64,000 nucleotides of DNA from Novosphingobium fluoreni (GCF_014196615.1 NZ_JACIDY010000005.1:62001-126000); one strand, 5' to 3'. Positions 8,999-18,188 are shown, numbered from the stretch's first letter. Made by a program: numbers and translations. Notes: a model not told the origin generated them from the letters alone.

Positions 8999-9030
8999 CT
9001 CTCGCCGCTCGCCTGAGCGAGCGGTGAGAG
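8999..9030 (+). terminator. Stem-loop after dps
   Basis: A nearly perfect 14-bp stem (arms 8999-9012 and 9017-9030, beginning CTCTCGCCGCTCGC) with a four-base loop, starting ten bases after the dps stop. There is one G-T pair and no T-run, so it may end transcription or stabilise the dps message. Confidence 0.6.
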
Positions 9031-9096
9031 TGCCTCAGGGGCCTCTAATGCCGAAGGTTCGCATGGCACGCCAATCGCCACTTTAAAGACCGTGAC

Positions 9097-9585
9097 ATGC
9101 TTCGCCTGATACCGCCGACGTTGCACCGCAGGCTCTATCGCCTCGCGTATTGGGCCCGATCGCTGTGGTGGCGCACGTTGCGCCCCACGATTTCCGGTTG
9201 CCGGATCGTTGCGCTGGACGCGCAAGGGCGGGTCTTGATGATCCGCCAGTCCTACGGCGCAAGCCACTGGACCTTGCCCGGCGGCAGCATATCAAGAGGC
9301 GAGGACCCGGTCGACACGGCTTGCCGCGAACTGCGGGAGGAAACCGGGTGCCGCTTGGATGACGCTCGCAAAGTGGCGCAATTGCTGGAGCGGCCGATGG
9401 GCGCCTACAACGTGGTTCACGTCGTGGTCGGTGGGGTGCAGGGAGCGCCCCGGCCGGATGGGCGTGAGGTGGATGCGGTGCGCTGGTGCGATACCCAAGC
9501 GCTGCCTGACGATATCATGCCTGCCGTGCGTCAGGGACTGGCGGGCTGGATCGCGACTTACAACGCCTACAACAGCGTCAGCTGA
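9097..9585 (+). CDS. Nudix hydrolase
   Basis: A 162-residue protein with a complete Nudix box, from PGGSISRGED (residues 61-70) through TACRELREETG (to about 84). This binds Mg2+ and cleaves nucleoside diphosphates linked to another moiety. The substrate cannot be told from sequence; housecleaning of damaged nucleotides is the usual guess for such short stand-alone members. Its last 19 bases overlap the 3-prime end of dinB on the opposite strand, so the genes are convergent with a shared tail. Confidence 0.88.
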   Translation: MLRLIPPTLHRRLYRLAYWARSLWWRTLRPTISGCRIVALDAQGRVLMIRQSYGASHWTLPGGSISRGEDPVDTACRELREETGCRLDDARKVAQLLERPMGAYNVVHVVVGGVQGAPRPDGREVDAVRWCDTQALPDDIMPAVRQGLAGWIATYNAYNSVS

Positions 9586-10688
9586 CCGTCCTTGGCCACG
9601 TTGCCCGGCTCTCGCGGCTTGGCATCCAGGGAGGACAACGTCAGCCCCATCAGGCGCACCGGTTGTGGCAGGGGCATCAGTTCTTCCAGCAAGGCATGGC
9701 CGAGCCGCGCGAATGTCGGCTTGTCAGGTACACGCGGGCTGACCGAGCGGGCGCGGGTAAGGGTGCGAAAGTCGGCATAGCGCAGCTTCAGCGTCACCGT
9801 TCGGCCTTGCGCGCCTGAACGCTCGATCCGTTCCCAGACGATGTCGACGATGTGGTCCATCGTCTCGCGCAGCATGTCGGGATCGACGATGTTTTCGTTA
9901 AAGGTGCGTTCTCCGCCCACCGACTTGCGGGTCCGGTTCGCGCGCACCTGGCGCAGATCGATGCCTCGGGCGGCACGGAAGAGGTATTCCGCAAAGCTGC
10001 CGAAATGCGCGCGCAGGAACGGCAGATCGCGCGCCGCCAGGTCCGCGCCGGTTTCGATCCCCAACGCCGCCATCTTCTCCGCCCCGCGTGGACCGACGCC
10101 GTGGAAGCGGCTGACCGGCAACCCGGCCACGAAAGTCGCGCCGTCGCCCGGGCGGATCACGCACAGGCCATCGGGCTTGTTCTGGTCGCTGGCGAGCTTG
10201 GCCAGGAACTTGTTGTACGATACGCCCGCGCTGGCGGTCAGCTGCGTATCTTCGCGAATGCGACGGCGGATGTCCTGCGCGATGCGGGTGGCAGAGCCGA
10301 TGCCCCGGATGTCGTCGGTGACATCAAGATAGGCCTCGTCCAGCGAAAGCGGTTCTACGTGGGGCGTGTAGTCCAGGAAGATCGCCCGGATCTGATCGGA
10401 CACCTGCTTGTACACTTCGAACCGGGGCTTGCGGAACAGCAGCTGCGGGCACAACCGCACCGCGCGAGACGATGGCATTGCCGAACGCACGCCGAACTTG
10501 CGCGCCTCGTAACTGGCTGCCGCCACTACGCCTCGGCCGGACGATCCACCCACCGCCAGCGGCTTGCCGCGCAGGCTGGGATCGTCTCGCTGCTCGACGC
10601 TGGCATAGAAGGCATCCATGTCAACGTGGATGATCTTGCGCAGGCCGACTTCGGTGTCGGAGTCGTCAGGATCGTAGGCGTCGGCCAT
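9567..10688 (-). CDS. dinB: DNA polymerase IV (Y-family)
   Basis: Predicted translesion polymerase. The 373-residue protein has the first metal-binding motif HVDMDAFYASVEQ (D23) and the second SLDEAYLDVT (D117/E118). The finger/palm region SAGVSYNKFLAKLASD and a little-finger domain follow. It ends ...DGQLTLL, a Q-L-T/S-L-type tail of the kind that binds the beta sliding clamp. The length is slightly longer than E. coli DinB because of an acidic N-terminal extension (DAYDPDDSDTE). It is divergent from the MFS exporter. No LexA box was identified with confidence in the 110-base divergent gap. Confidence 0.95.
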   Translation of the reverse strand: MADAYDPDDSDTEVGLRKIIHVDMDAFYASVEQRDDPSLRGKPLAVGGSSGRGVVAAASYEARKFGVRSAMPSSRAVRLCPQLLFRKPRFEVYKQVSDQIRAIFLDYTPHVEPLSLDEAYLDVTDDIRGIGSATRIAQDIRRRIREDTQLTASAGVSYNKFLAKLASDQNKPDGLCVIRPGDGATFVAGLPVSRFHGVGPRGAEKMAALGIETGADLAARDLPFLRAHFGSFAEYLFRAARGIDLRQVRANRTRKSVGGERTFNENIVDPDMLRETMDHIVDIVWERIERSGAQGRTVTLKLRYADFRTLTRARSVSPRVPDKPTFARLGHALLEELMPLPQPVRLMGLTLSSLDAKPREPGNVAKDGQLTLL

Positions 10689-10798
10689 CGCCTGATCCTA
10701 GCAAACGCATCCGGTTTTCGCGATGGGCCCCGGGTGATTTGCCCGTAATACCAAGATCATCGCTGGCAAGCCCACGGCGCATCCGCCATGGCCCCCAC

Positions 10799-12043
10799 AT
10801 GCGATTCCCCGCCGGTCCCAAAGCACCCCTCCGAGAAACCGAGTTCGTCTGCCTGATGGCGGCCATTCAGGCCTTGCAGGCCCTGGCGATCGACGTCATG
10901 CTCCCTGCGCTGGGAAACATCTCGCACGATCTGGGGGTAACGAACCCCAACCATCGGCAACTGGCGATCGGCGTTTTCCTGATCTGTAGTGGGCTGGGAT
11001 CGCTGTTCCCAGGATCGATCGCAGACCGCTTTGGCCGTCGCCCCGTCGTGCTGACGTGTCTGACGATCTACGTCGCGCTGTCGTTGGGATGCTCGCTGGT
11101 TTCCGACTTTACGGCTCTTTTGGTCATGCGCGGCTTGATGGGGCTGTTCGTCTCGGGCCTGATGGTCATGCCCATGGCGATCATTCGCGATCGGTTCAGC
11201 GGCGATCGCATGGCGAAGGTCCAATCCTTGGTGACGATGACATTCATGGTCGTCCCGATGTTCGCCCCCACGGTGGGGCAGGGCGTGATGCTGGTGGCCG
11301 GCTGGCGCTGGATCTTCGCGGTGATGGCCATGCTGGCAAGCGCGTTGCTGCTGTGGGTCTGGCTGCGATTGCCCGAAACGCTTGATCCTGACAATCGGCA
11401 GCCGATCATGCCGCGAGTGATCGTCGGCAATATGGCGCAGGTCATTCGCTGCCGCGCATCGACCGGATATCTGCTGGGCGCTGCAGTGATGCAGGGCGTG
11501 CTGTTCGGCTGGCTCAATTCTTCACAGCAGCTTCTGGGTGAGCATTTCGGTGCGGGAGAGATGTTTCCGCTCATTTTCGGCGGAATCGCGCTGGTTATGG
11601 CGGGCATGAATTTCATCAACGCCAGCATTGTCGAGCGATTGGGCGCGCGCCGTGTTTCGCAGACGGCGGTGATCGTTTACATCCTGATCGCCGTGGCTCA
11701 CCTGATCAGCCTGATGCGCGGTGAAGGGCTGTGGGTTTTCGTGCCATTCATTACCGCCAGCATGTGCCTGGTGACGTTTATCGGATCGAATTTCGCCTCG
11801 ATCGCGCTCCAGCCGTTTTCACGCACCGCTGGGGCTGCCTCGTCGATCATGGCGTTTTCCCGGTTATTGATAGGCGCGCTGCTGGGTACCGTAATTGGGC
11901 AGGTCTATGATGGAACCGCCATCCCGCTGTTCATTGCCATGGCGATAGGCGGCAGCCTGACGCTGGCGCTGGTTCTGTACTCGGAAAAAGGCGTGCTGTT
12001 CCGCCGCCTCAACCCGCCGCCACTCAAGGTGAAAGCGGGTTGA
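10799..12043 (+). CDS. MFS exporter, Bcr/CflA drug-resistance type
   Basis: A 414-residue inner-membrane transporter with 12 predicted helices. The loop motif between helices 2 and 3 reads GSIADRFGRRPVV, matching major facilitator motif A, and the early MLPALGNISHDLGV resembles the DHA1 Bcr/CflA subfamily. That subfamily exports drugs and small metabolites by proton antiport. The ATG at 10799 is preferred; the frame is open for 20 more codons upstream from a TTG, but these do not resemble the family. It converges on the small membrane-protein gene, leaving 12 bases between stops. The substrate is unknown. Confidence 0.85.
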   Translation: MRFPAGPKAPLRETEFVCLMAAIQALQALAIDVMLPALGNISHDLGVTNPNHRQLAIGVFLICSGLGSLFPGSIADRFGRRPVVLTCLTIYVALSLGCSLVSDFTALLVMRGLMGLFVSGLMVMPMAIIRDRFSGDRMAKVQSLVTMTFMVVPMFAPTVGQGVMLVAGWRWIFAVMAMLASALLLWVWLRLPETLDPDNRQPIMPRVIVGNMAQVIRCRASTGYLLGAAVMQGVLFGWLNSSQQLLGEHFGAGEMFPLIFGGIALVMAGMNFINASIVERLGARRVSQTAVIVYILIAVAHLISLMRGEGLWVFVPFITASMCLVTFIGSNFASIALQPFSRTAGAASSIMAFSRLLIGALLGTVIGQVYDGTAIPLFIAMAIGGSLTLALVLYSEKGVLFRRLNPPPLKVKAG

Positions 12044-12055
12044 GGGGCGTCGCGG

Positions 12056-12202
12056 TTAAACCCTGCGGCCGCGGAACAACTGGACCAGGCCGACGATCAG
12101 GGCGATCACCAGCAGCAGGTGGATGACGCCTGCCGTGACCTTAAAAACGACGACGCCCAGTAGCCAAAGTACCAACAGGATCGCGGCAATCGTATAAAGC
12201 AT
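12056..12202 (-). CDS. Small lmo0937-like (DUF5670) membrane protein
   Basis: A 48-residue protein, too short for usual length cut-offs, starting MLYTIAAILLVLWLLGVV and ending LVQLFRGRRV. It has two hydrophobic helices separated by VFKVTAGVIH. This is the pattern of the lmo0937 family of tiny membrane proteins found widely in bacteria, often linked to envelope or general stress. A strong AGGAGG lies five bases upstream of the ATG, which supports real translation. It is convergent with the MFS exporter. The molecular role is unknown. Confidence 0.8.
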   Translation of the reverse strand: MLYTIAAILLVLWLLGVVVFKVTAGVIHLLLVIALIVGLVQLFRGRRV

Positions 12203-12294
12203 GATGTCCTCCTAGTTTCCCTATTTGAAGAAACGCGGGACGTGGTGTTTTGCTGCACCTTCATGACAATCGCATGCGGCCATGCCGTCAGCGA

Positions 12295-13266
12295 TCATGC
12301 CCGGGCGAGCGCCGCCAGTTGCCTGCGTGAGGGGCCGGGAGCGATCGCCGGGGTGGGTGAGCGCCGCATCGCTGCCAGTGCCGCCGCCGCCACCAGGCGC
12401 AGCTTTTCGGCCTTGCTGGTACGCACGCGATGGTCCCAGGCATGGTCGCCGCGCGCCACCACCTTGCGCCCGATCGCGCCGTAGATGTTGGCGGCGGACA
12501 GGATCGCCCAGCGCTGGCGAAACTGCAACCGCGCCGCGCCGACACGGGCCGATGCCTCGTACCCGCTCGCCAGATGGCAGGCCCGCGCGACGATACGGAC
12601 CAGCCCAGCGCGGTAGTGCGGCTTGGTGAGTTCGCCGGGGGGAATGTCCTCCTCCACCGTCCACTCGACCGGCAGGTAGCGCCGGTCCGCCGCATCGTCC
12701 TCGGCCACGTCGCGCACGATATTGTTCAGCTGGAAGGCTATCCCCAGGTCGCAGGCGCGATCCAAGGTATCCTCATCGCCTTCCGGCACACCCATGACGG
12801 CGGCCATCATCACGCCCACCGCACCTGCCACGTGGTAGCAATAGCGCAGCATGTCGGTTTCGGAACGCGGACGCCACTCCGCTGCATCAAGCGCGAAGCC
12901 GGCGATCACATCCTCTGCCATGGCGTGCGTGATCGGCACTTCGCGGGCAAGCTGCCCCAGCGCGTCGAACGCGGGCTCTCCGGTCTGCTCCCCGGCAAAG
13001 GCCATCTCGGTCAGCGTGCGGATCGTGGCGAGGCGCGATTCGGGATCAAGCCCGGGGCCCAGCGCACCGCCGTGATCCTGATCGTCGGCCAGATCGTCAC
13101 AAGCGCGGCACCAGGCGTAGAGCATCCAAACGCGTTCGCGCGTCGTGCGATCGAACAGGCGGCTGGCGGCGCGGAAACTGGCCGAGCCCTTGCGGATCGA
13201 TACGCGGGCCGCCTCGACCAGTTCTTCGCGCGACAGGCGCTGCGGCGTGGCCCGGTGGAAGGTCAA
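12295..13266 (-). CDS. crtB: Phytoene synthase
   Basis: Predicted to condense two geranylgeranyl diphosphates to phytoene, the first committed carotenoid step. The 323-residue protein has both aspartate-rich Mg2+ motifs of the squalene/phytoene synthase fold: WCRACDDLADDQD near residues 52-64, and LNNIVRDVAEDDAADRRYLP about 120 residues later. It is the last gene of crtY-crtI-LOG-crtB; its ATG overlaps the stop of the LOG-family gene by four bases. No crtE is in the window, so the GGPP supply gene lies elsewhere. Confidence 0.95.
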   Translation of the reverse strand: MTFHRATPQRLSREELVEAARVSIRKGSASFRAASRLFDRTTRERVWMLYAWCRACDDLADDQDHGGALGPGLDPESRLATIRTLTEMAFAGEQTGEPAFDALGQLAREVPITHAMAEDVIAGFALDAAEWRPRSETDMLRYCYHVAGAVGVMMAAVMGVPEGDEDTLDRACDLGIAFQLNNIVRDVAEDDAADRRYLPVEWTVEEDIPPGELTKPHYRAGLVRIVARACHLASGYEASARVGAARLQFRQRWAILSAANIYGAIGRKVVARGDHAWDHRVRTSKAEKLRLVAAAALAAMRRSPTPAIAPGPSRRQLAALARA

Positions 13267-13841
13267 AGCGTGGTCGGGTCCATGGCGACGATGGTGCGGG
13301 GCGGCTCATGCGCGCGCATCCGATCGAGCAGCAGGCTGAGCTCCGCTTCTGCCAGGATGATACCCTGGTGGGCGGGACGCACGAAGCCGACCTCTGCCAT
13401 GTGCCGGTTGAACGCCAGCAGCCCGTCATAGAAGCCGAGCGCGTTGAGAATGCCGACGGGCTTGGCATGATAGCCCAGCTGCGCCCAGCTGACCGCCTCC
13501 CACAACTCGTCCATGGTGCCGACCCCGCCGGGCAGGACCAGGAACCCGTCCGACAGGTCGGTGAAGGCGGCCTTGCGCTCGTGCATGGTCTTTACGACCG
13601 TCAGCTGGCAATCGTGATTGGCGACCTCGCCCCGCACCAAGGCTTCGGGAATCACGCCGATCACTTCGCCGCCCGCCTCCAGCGCGGAGGATGCGATCGC
13701 ACCCATCAGGCCCAGCCTTCCGCCGCCATAGACGACGCCGATGCCCTGCTGCGCCAATGTGCTGCCGACTTCGCGCGCAAGCTCCATGTAGCGTGGATCG
13801 GCGGGCGTGGCAGAGCCGCAATAGACGGCAAGGCGTTTCAT
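13263..13841 (-). CDS. LOG family protein (TIGR00730, nucleoside monophosphate phosphoribohydrolase-like)
   Basis: A 192-residue Rossmann-like protein with the LOG signature PGGVGTMDELWEA, and an early YCGSATPADPRYMELA and YGGGRLGLMGA. Plant and bacterial LOG enzymes release adenine-type bases from nucleoside 5-prime monophosphates, including cytokinin ribotides; older databases call them lysine decarboxylases. The ATG at 13841 (MKRLAVYC) is preferred because AGGA lies nine bases upstream. An in-frame ATG at 13850 sits directly on that AGGA. It lies 94 bases after crtI and overlaps crtB by four bases, so it is co-transcribed with carotenoid genes although no carotenoid role is known. Confidence 0.88.
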   Translation of the reverse strand: MKRLAVYCGSATPADPRYMELAREVGSTLAQQGIGVVYGGGRLGLMGAIASSALEAGGEVIGVIPEALVRGEVANHDCQLTVVKTMHERKAAFTDLSDGFLVLPGGVGTMDELWEAVSWAQLGYHAKPVGILNALGFYDGLLAFNRHMAEVGFVRPAHQGIILAEAELSLLLDRMRAHEPPRTIVAMDPTTL

Positions 13842-13935
13842 GACGGGCATTCCTGATAGCTCATGCGATGTTGCGAGGGAGAAAGAAGGAGTGGGCGCGC
13901 GCAGAAAAATGGCACTTGGGGAGCAGCTGCCAAGC

Positions 13936-15414
13936 TCACCGCAAGTCCTCCAGCATCAGCTTTGCCGTCGCCTTGGCGCTGCCGACGACGCCGGGGATGC
14001 CTGCGCCGGGATGGGTGCCCGCGCCGGCCAAGTAGACGTTCTTTAGCTTGTCGTCCCGGTTGTGGCCGCGGAACCAAGCGCTTTGCGTCAGGATCGGCTC
14101 CAGGCTGAACGCGCTGCCCAAGTGGGCGGACAAGTCGTTCGCAAAGTCGGTCGGGGCATAGTGGAACTGGGTGACGATCCGGTCGTGTATGTCCGGGATC
14201 AGGCGGCGGCCCACTTCGTCCAGGATGCGCTTGGCCAGGATCGGGCCGACTTCGTCCCAGTCGACCGGCAGCTTGCCCATGTGCGCCACCGGGACAAGCG
14301 CGTAGAACGTGCTCTTGCCGGCAGGCGCCATGCCCGGATCGGTGACGGTGGGGTGGTGCAGGTAGATCGAGAAATCCTGCGGCAGCACGCCATGTTCGTA
14401 GATGTCCGTCAGCAGGCCTTTATAGCGCGGACCGAACAGGATCATGTGATGTGGAATGCCGGGCCAGGTGCCCTCCAGCCCGAAGTGGACGACGAACAGG
14501 CTGGGCGAGAATTTCTTCTTCGCCAGCGATTTGGCCATCTCCGGCCCGCGCCGGTTGCCCGAAAGCAGATCGCGATAGGTGTGCACGATATCGCCGTTGG
14601 AGGCGACCGCGTCGAACCGTTCACGCCAGCCGCTGGCCGTCTCCACCTCGGTCGCCCGATCGCCGATGGTGTGGATCTGCACCACCTTGTCGGCCAGGCG
14701 CACGGTGCCGCCCAGCCGCTCGAACAAGCGGGCCATGCCCTGGGCCAGCTTGTTGGTGCCGCCCTTGGTCCACCAGACACCGCCGTCCTTCTCCAGCTTG
14801 TGGATCAGGGCATAGATCGCGCTGGTGGTCATCGGATTACCGCCGACGAGAAGCGTGTGGAACGACAGGGCCTGGCGCAGATACTCGCTCTTCACAAAGT
14901 GCGAGACCATCGAATAGACCGAGCGCCATGCCTGATAGCGGGCCAGCGCCGGGGCTGCCTTCACCATGCTGGCGATGTCCAGGAACGGCACATGCCCCAG
15001 CTTGACGTAGCCTTCCTGATAGACGCCTTCAGAGTAGGCCAGGAAATCCTCGTACCCGGCAATATCATCGGGTGCCACGCGCATGAATTCGCGGCGCATG
15101 GAGGCGTTGTCGTTCGAATAATCGAAGTTGGTGCCGTCCGGCCAGTTCAGCCGGTAGAACGGCATGACCGGCATCAGTTCGACATCGTCGGCCATGTTGT
15201 TGCCCGACAGCGCCCATAGCTCTTTCAAGCAATCGGGGTCGGTGACGACGGTGGGGCCCGCATCAAACGTGAAGCCTTCCTTTTCCCAGACGTAGCCGCG
15301 CCCGCCCACCTTGTCTCGCGCCTCGATCAGCGTGGTGGCGATACCGGCGGACTGGAGGCGGATCGCCAGAGCCAGGCCGCCAAACCCTGCTCCGATCACA
15401 CACGCGCGCTTCAT
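13936..15414 (-). CDS. crtI: Phytoene desaturase (carotene isomerooxygenase-type CrtI)
   Basis: Predicted FAD enzyme converting phytoene to lycopene by successive desaturations. The 492-residue length is typical. The N-terminus MKRACVIGAGFGGLALAIRL has the dinucleotide-binding motif at residues 8-13. The C-terminal bacterial desaturase signature reads YLAGAGTHPGAGIPGVVGSA. The ATG at 15414 was chosen because similarity begins there; the open frame continues upstream inside crtY only as an out-of-frame overlap. The start overlaps the crtY stop by four bases, showing translational coupling. Confidence 0.96.
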   Translation of the reverse strand: MKRACVIGAGFGGLALAIRLQSAGIATTLIEARDKVGGRGYVWEKEGFTFDAGPTVVTDPDCLKELWALSGNNMADDVELMPVMPFYRLNWPDGTNFDYSNDNASMRREFMRVAPDDIAGYEDFLAYSEGVYQEGYVKLGHVPFLDIASMVKAAPALARYQAWRSVYSMVSHFVKSEYLRQALSFHTLLVGGNPMTTSAIYALIHKLEKDGGVWWTKGGTNKLAQGMARLFERLGGTVRLADKVVQIHTIGDRATEVETASGWRERFDAVASNGDIVHTYRDLLSGNRRGPEMAKSLAKKKFSPSLFVVHFGLEGTWPGIPHHMILFGPRYKGLLTDIYEHGVLPQDFSIYLHHPTVTDPGMAPAGKSTFYALVPVAHMGKLPVDWDEVGPILAKRILDEVGRRLIPDIHDRIVTQFHYAPTDFANDLSAHLGSAFSLEPILTQSAWFRGHNRDDKLKNVYLAGAGTHPGAGIPGVVGSAKATAKLMLEDLR

Positions 15415-16598
15415 TTCAAATCTCCTAGCGGCGCCAACGGCCGCCCTTTGCCCCTGAGGCTGGCCACCGCCGCGCCGATCGGCACGGGCGGCCTGCCCGC
15501 CAGAATGCGCAGCATGTCCATCTGGTTCGACTGCCCTGCGTAAAAACGTTCGATCAGTCTTTCGGACAAGCCGTAGAATCGCTCCAGAACCTTGTAGCGC
15601 TGATCTGGCATGGCGGCTCCGAACAACATCCGCGTCAGCATCCGATAGAACCGTCCATGGCGCCAGTGCCGGCGCGCCCACGTGTGACAGGCCTTCTCTA
15701 TCGCCTCTCCAGAGAGCGAGTCGAGCGTGCAAAGATGCAGCGCCAAGCGCAGCGCGATCGGCAGCGAGTAGCTGGTCAACGGGTGGATCAGCGCTGCCCG
15801 CGCGCCCACTTGGGCCACGCCGGGCGTGGCTGTCGCCTGCCAAAATGCGTCGAAATCACCCGCGGCGATTACCGGCAGGGCGCCTTTTTCCTCATATTCG
15901 ATAGCCTCCACCCGCCAGTCCTGCGCGGCGGCGTAGGCGGCGATCCGTTCGCGCAGCGCGGGCAGGTCGATCTCGGGCCCGTCCGCATAATAGGTATCCT
16001 CGACGAAGATCGCGTCGGAGGCGAAGGGCAGGGCGTAGACGAAGCGGTAGCCGTCCGTCTGGCTGACCGATCCGTCCATGACGATGGGATGGGTCAGGCC
16101 GTGCGGTACCTTGAGCCGTAGCATCTGGCCCACGAACTTCTGCCAGCCCCCCGCCATGTGCGGCAAGCCCGCCGCTCCGCGCGCATCGATCACCGCGCCT
16201 GCGGTGATCGTGCGGCCATCGGCGAGGACAACGCGATCGGCCAGGGCCTGCGTCACCACAGCGCCCGTCAGCAGGCGCTCAGGCGGAAGGACGGATCGCA
16301 TCACGGCATCCAGCCGCTCGCTGGTGATGCTGCGATAGGGGGTGCGAAGCGCGCGGCTGCGCTTGGGGAAGCGCACGAAATAGCCATCCCACCGTGCGGC
16401 CACCAGCGGCTCCAGCAGGTCCGCGCCGTCTTTCACGTCCGTCGCGAAATAAGACCAGACGTGATCGCCGCCACACCGATCGCCCGCTTCGATCACGGTT
16501 ACGGACACGTCCGGACGGCGCGCGGCCAGTGCCAGGGCGATCAAACCTCCAGCCAGACCACCGCCCAGGATCGCAATATCTGTTGACGGGGCGCTCAT
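15411..16598 (-). CDS. crtY: Lycopene beta-cyclase
   Basis: Predicted flavoprotein that cyclises lycopene ends to beta-carotene. The 395-residue protein starts MSAPSTDIAILGGGLAGGLI with the nucleotide-binding motif near residues 11-17. It has the CrtY-type stretch DHVWSYF and, later, HPLTSYSLPIALRLA. The ATG at 16598 was picked because similarity starts there; a longer open frame reaches 17081 but would run under the oppositely transcribed acetyltransferase. It is the first gene of the carotenoid operon, with 75 bases to the divergent GNAT gene. No crtZ, crtW or crtG is in the window. Confidence 0.94.
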   Translation of the reverse strand: MSAPSTDIAILGGGLAGGLIALALAARRPDVSVTVIEAGDRCGGDHVWSYFATDVKDGADLLEPLVAARWDGYFVRFPKRSRALRTPYRSITSERLDAVMRSVLPPERLLTGAVVTQALADRVVLADGRTITAGAVIDARGAAGLPHMAGGWQKFVGQMLRLKVPHGLTHPIVMDGSVSQTDGYRFVYALPFASDAIFVEDTYYADGPEIDLPALRERIAAYAAAQDWRVEAIEYEEKGALPVIAAGDFDAFWQATATPGVAQVGARAALIHPLTSYSLPIALRLALHLCTLDSLSGEAIEKACHTWARRHWRHGRFYRMLTRMLFGAAMPDQRYKVLERFYGLSERLIERFYAGQSNQMDMLRILAGRPPVPIGAAVASLRGKGRPLAPLGDLK

Positions 16599-16673
16599 GT
16601 TCGTCCCGTGTAGGGATGGGGACCGTTCACTGCAACTTGGCGCAGCGAAGGCTTTGGGGCATGTTTCAATTCG

Positions 16674-17204
16674 ATGAACGATGAGCTGACCGTTTCCGAC
16701 GCCTGCGAACAGGATGCCACCGCGATTGCCGGTATCTACGCGCACTATGTGACGAACAGCGCCGCCAGTTTCGAAACCGATCCGCCGACCACGCAGGATA
16801 TCGCGCAGCGGATCGTGCGGGTGCTGGGCGAAGGCTATCCGTTCCTGGTGGTTCGTGACGGCGCAGGGGCGGTGCTCGGCTATGCCTATGCTGAGCGTTT
16901 CGGGGATCGGGAGGCCTATCGCTTCAGTTGCGAAACGCACATCTATGTCCACAAGGATGCGGTGGGGAGGGGGATCGGCAAGGCGCTGATCAATGCCCTG
17001 ATCGCCGCTTGCGAGGCGCGGGGATTTCGCCAGGCCTTCGCCATGATCGCCGGGACGGAGCCGACGTCGGTGGTGCTGCATGCGCGCGCCGGATACCTGC
17101 CCTGCGGCACGCTGACCGGAGTCGGCTGGAAGCAGGGGCAGTGGGCGGACATCTTCATGATGCAGCGCAAGCTGGGTTCAGGAAACGAAACGTTGCCAGA
17201 ATGA
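16674..17204 (+). CDS. GNAT acetyltransferase, phosphinothricin acetyltransferase-like
   Basis: A 176-residue GNAT-fold protein. The acetyl-CoA pyrophosphate loop reads VGRGIGKALINALIAACEARG. Family features of the Pat/YncA group include the N-terminal DATAIAGIYAHYVTNSAASFET, the mid-strand ETHIYVHKDA, and the C-terminal GYLPCGTLTGVGWKQGQWAD. Members N-acetylate small amines such as phosphinothricin or methionine sulfoximine; the natural substrate is usually unknown. It is transcribed divergently from crtY and followed by the MipA gene after 95 bases. Confidence 0.88.
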   Translation: MNDELTVSDACEQDATAIAGIYAHYVTNSAASFETDPPTTQDIAQRIVRVLGEGYPFLVVRDGAGAVLGYAYAERFGDREAYRFSCETHIYVHKDAVGRGIGKALINALIAACEARGFRQAFAMIAGTEPTSVVLHARAGYLPCGTLTGVGWKQGQWADIFMMQRKLGSGNETLPE

Positions 17205-17299
17205 CACGGTGATGTTGCAATCCGCCTTCGGACTGCGTGGCGCTGCAACGCAATATCGGATTCGGCGTTTCCCGGTCGATTACATGGGGATCTATACCG

Positions 17300-18139
17300 A
17301 TGCGTAAACTTGCTCTTGCCGCCGGCCTTGGCGTCGCGCTGTCCGCCACGCCTGGCTTGGCGCAGGATATGATGGAAGGCTCCAAGCTGGATGGCGATTA
17401 TCTGATCGTCGGCGTGGGCGGGGTCTACATGCCCAGCTATCGCGGCTCGGACGACTATACGATCACGCCTTTTCCGATCGTGAAGGGCGAACTGGGCGGC
17501 ATCGGCATCAACCCGCGTGCCGGCGGTATCGCGCTGGACCTGATCCCCGATGCCGACGATGCCAAGATCGGCTTCTCTTTCGGACCCACGGTGACGTACT
17601 CGGCCAATCGTGCGCGCGGCATCAAGGATCGCGTGGTGCGCGCAGCCGGTAAGCTGAACGAAGCCGTGGAAGTGGGCGCGACCGCGGGGATCACCGGCTA
17701 CAAGCTGCTCAATCCTTACGACTCGCTTACCCTTTCGGCCGATGTCCGCTGGGATGTGGCCAAGGCCTACAAGGGCATGATCTGGACACCCAACCTCACG
17801 TATACCACTCCGCTCAGCAAGGGATCGTTCGTGGCGCTGAACGTCGGCGCCCGTCATGTCGATGGCAAATACGCGCGTTATTACTACTCGGTCACTCCGG
17901 GGCAGAGCTTCGCCAGCGGTTTGCCCACCTACAACGCCCGCAAGGGCTGGGAGAGCATAACGGCGGGCCTGGCCGGCGCTTACGACCTGGACGGCAATTT
18001 GCTGAACGGTGGGTTCTCGGTGTTTGCCGGGGTGGCCTATACCAAGATGCTGAACGACGCGAAGGACACGCCTTACACCAGCTTGCGTGGTGACGATAAC
18101 CAGTGGCTGGGCGGCGTTGGCGTAGCTTACACCTTCTAA
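17300..18139 (+). CDS. MipA/OmpV family outer-membrane protein
   Basis: A 279-residue exported protein. The signal peptide is MRKLALAAGLGVALSATPGLAQ, and the mature part has alternating beta strands ending in the aromatic residue of GVAYTF, expected of an outer-membrane barrel. Family features are the GGVYMPSYRGSDDYTITPFP and later ARYYYSVTPGQSFASGLPTY stretches. MipA/OmpV proteins are scaffolds for murein enzymes or osmoregulated porin-like proteins. The ATG at 17300 carries GGGGA nine bases upstream and gives a clean signal peptide, unlike the longer frame from 17237. A strong hairpin follows the stop. Confidence 0.88.
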   Translation: MRKLALAAGLGVALSATPGLAQDMMEGSKLDGDYLIVGVGGVYMPSYRGSDDYTITPFPIVKGELGGIGINPRAGGIALDLIPDADDAKIGFSFGPTVTYSANRARGIKDRVVRAAGKLNEAVEVGATAGITGYKLLNPYDSLTLSADVRWDVAKAYKGMIWTPNLTYTTPLSKGSFVALNVGARHVDGKYARYYYSVTPGQSFASGLPTYNARKGWESITAGLAGAYDLDGNLLNGGFSVFAGVAYTKMLNDAKDTPYTSLRGDDNQWLGGVGVAYTF

Positions 18140-18157
18140 TCCTGTCTTTTTCGAACG

Positions 18158-18188
18158 GCAGGTTCAGGCGATCACCGCCTGAACCTGC
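18158..18188. terminator. Perfect stem-loop between convergent mipA-like and UDG genes
   Basis: A 13-bp perfect stem (GCAGGTTCAGGCG and its complement) with loop ATCAC, starting 18 bases after the MipA stop. It overlaps the last codons of the uracil-DNA glycosylase gene on the opposite strand. No T-run follows; it probably works as a shared bidirectional terminator or barrier. Confidence 0.6.

Noticed and set aside
14062..15219. A 385-codon plus-strand frame across crtI
   Set aside because: Antisense to an intact desaturase; no motif and no ribosome-binding site.
15411..17081. The extended crtY frame starting at 17081
   Set aside because: The first 161 residues do not resemble CrtY and would overlap the acetyltransferase gene and its promoter; the family start is at 16598.
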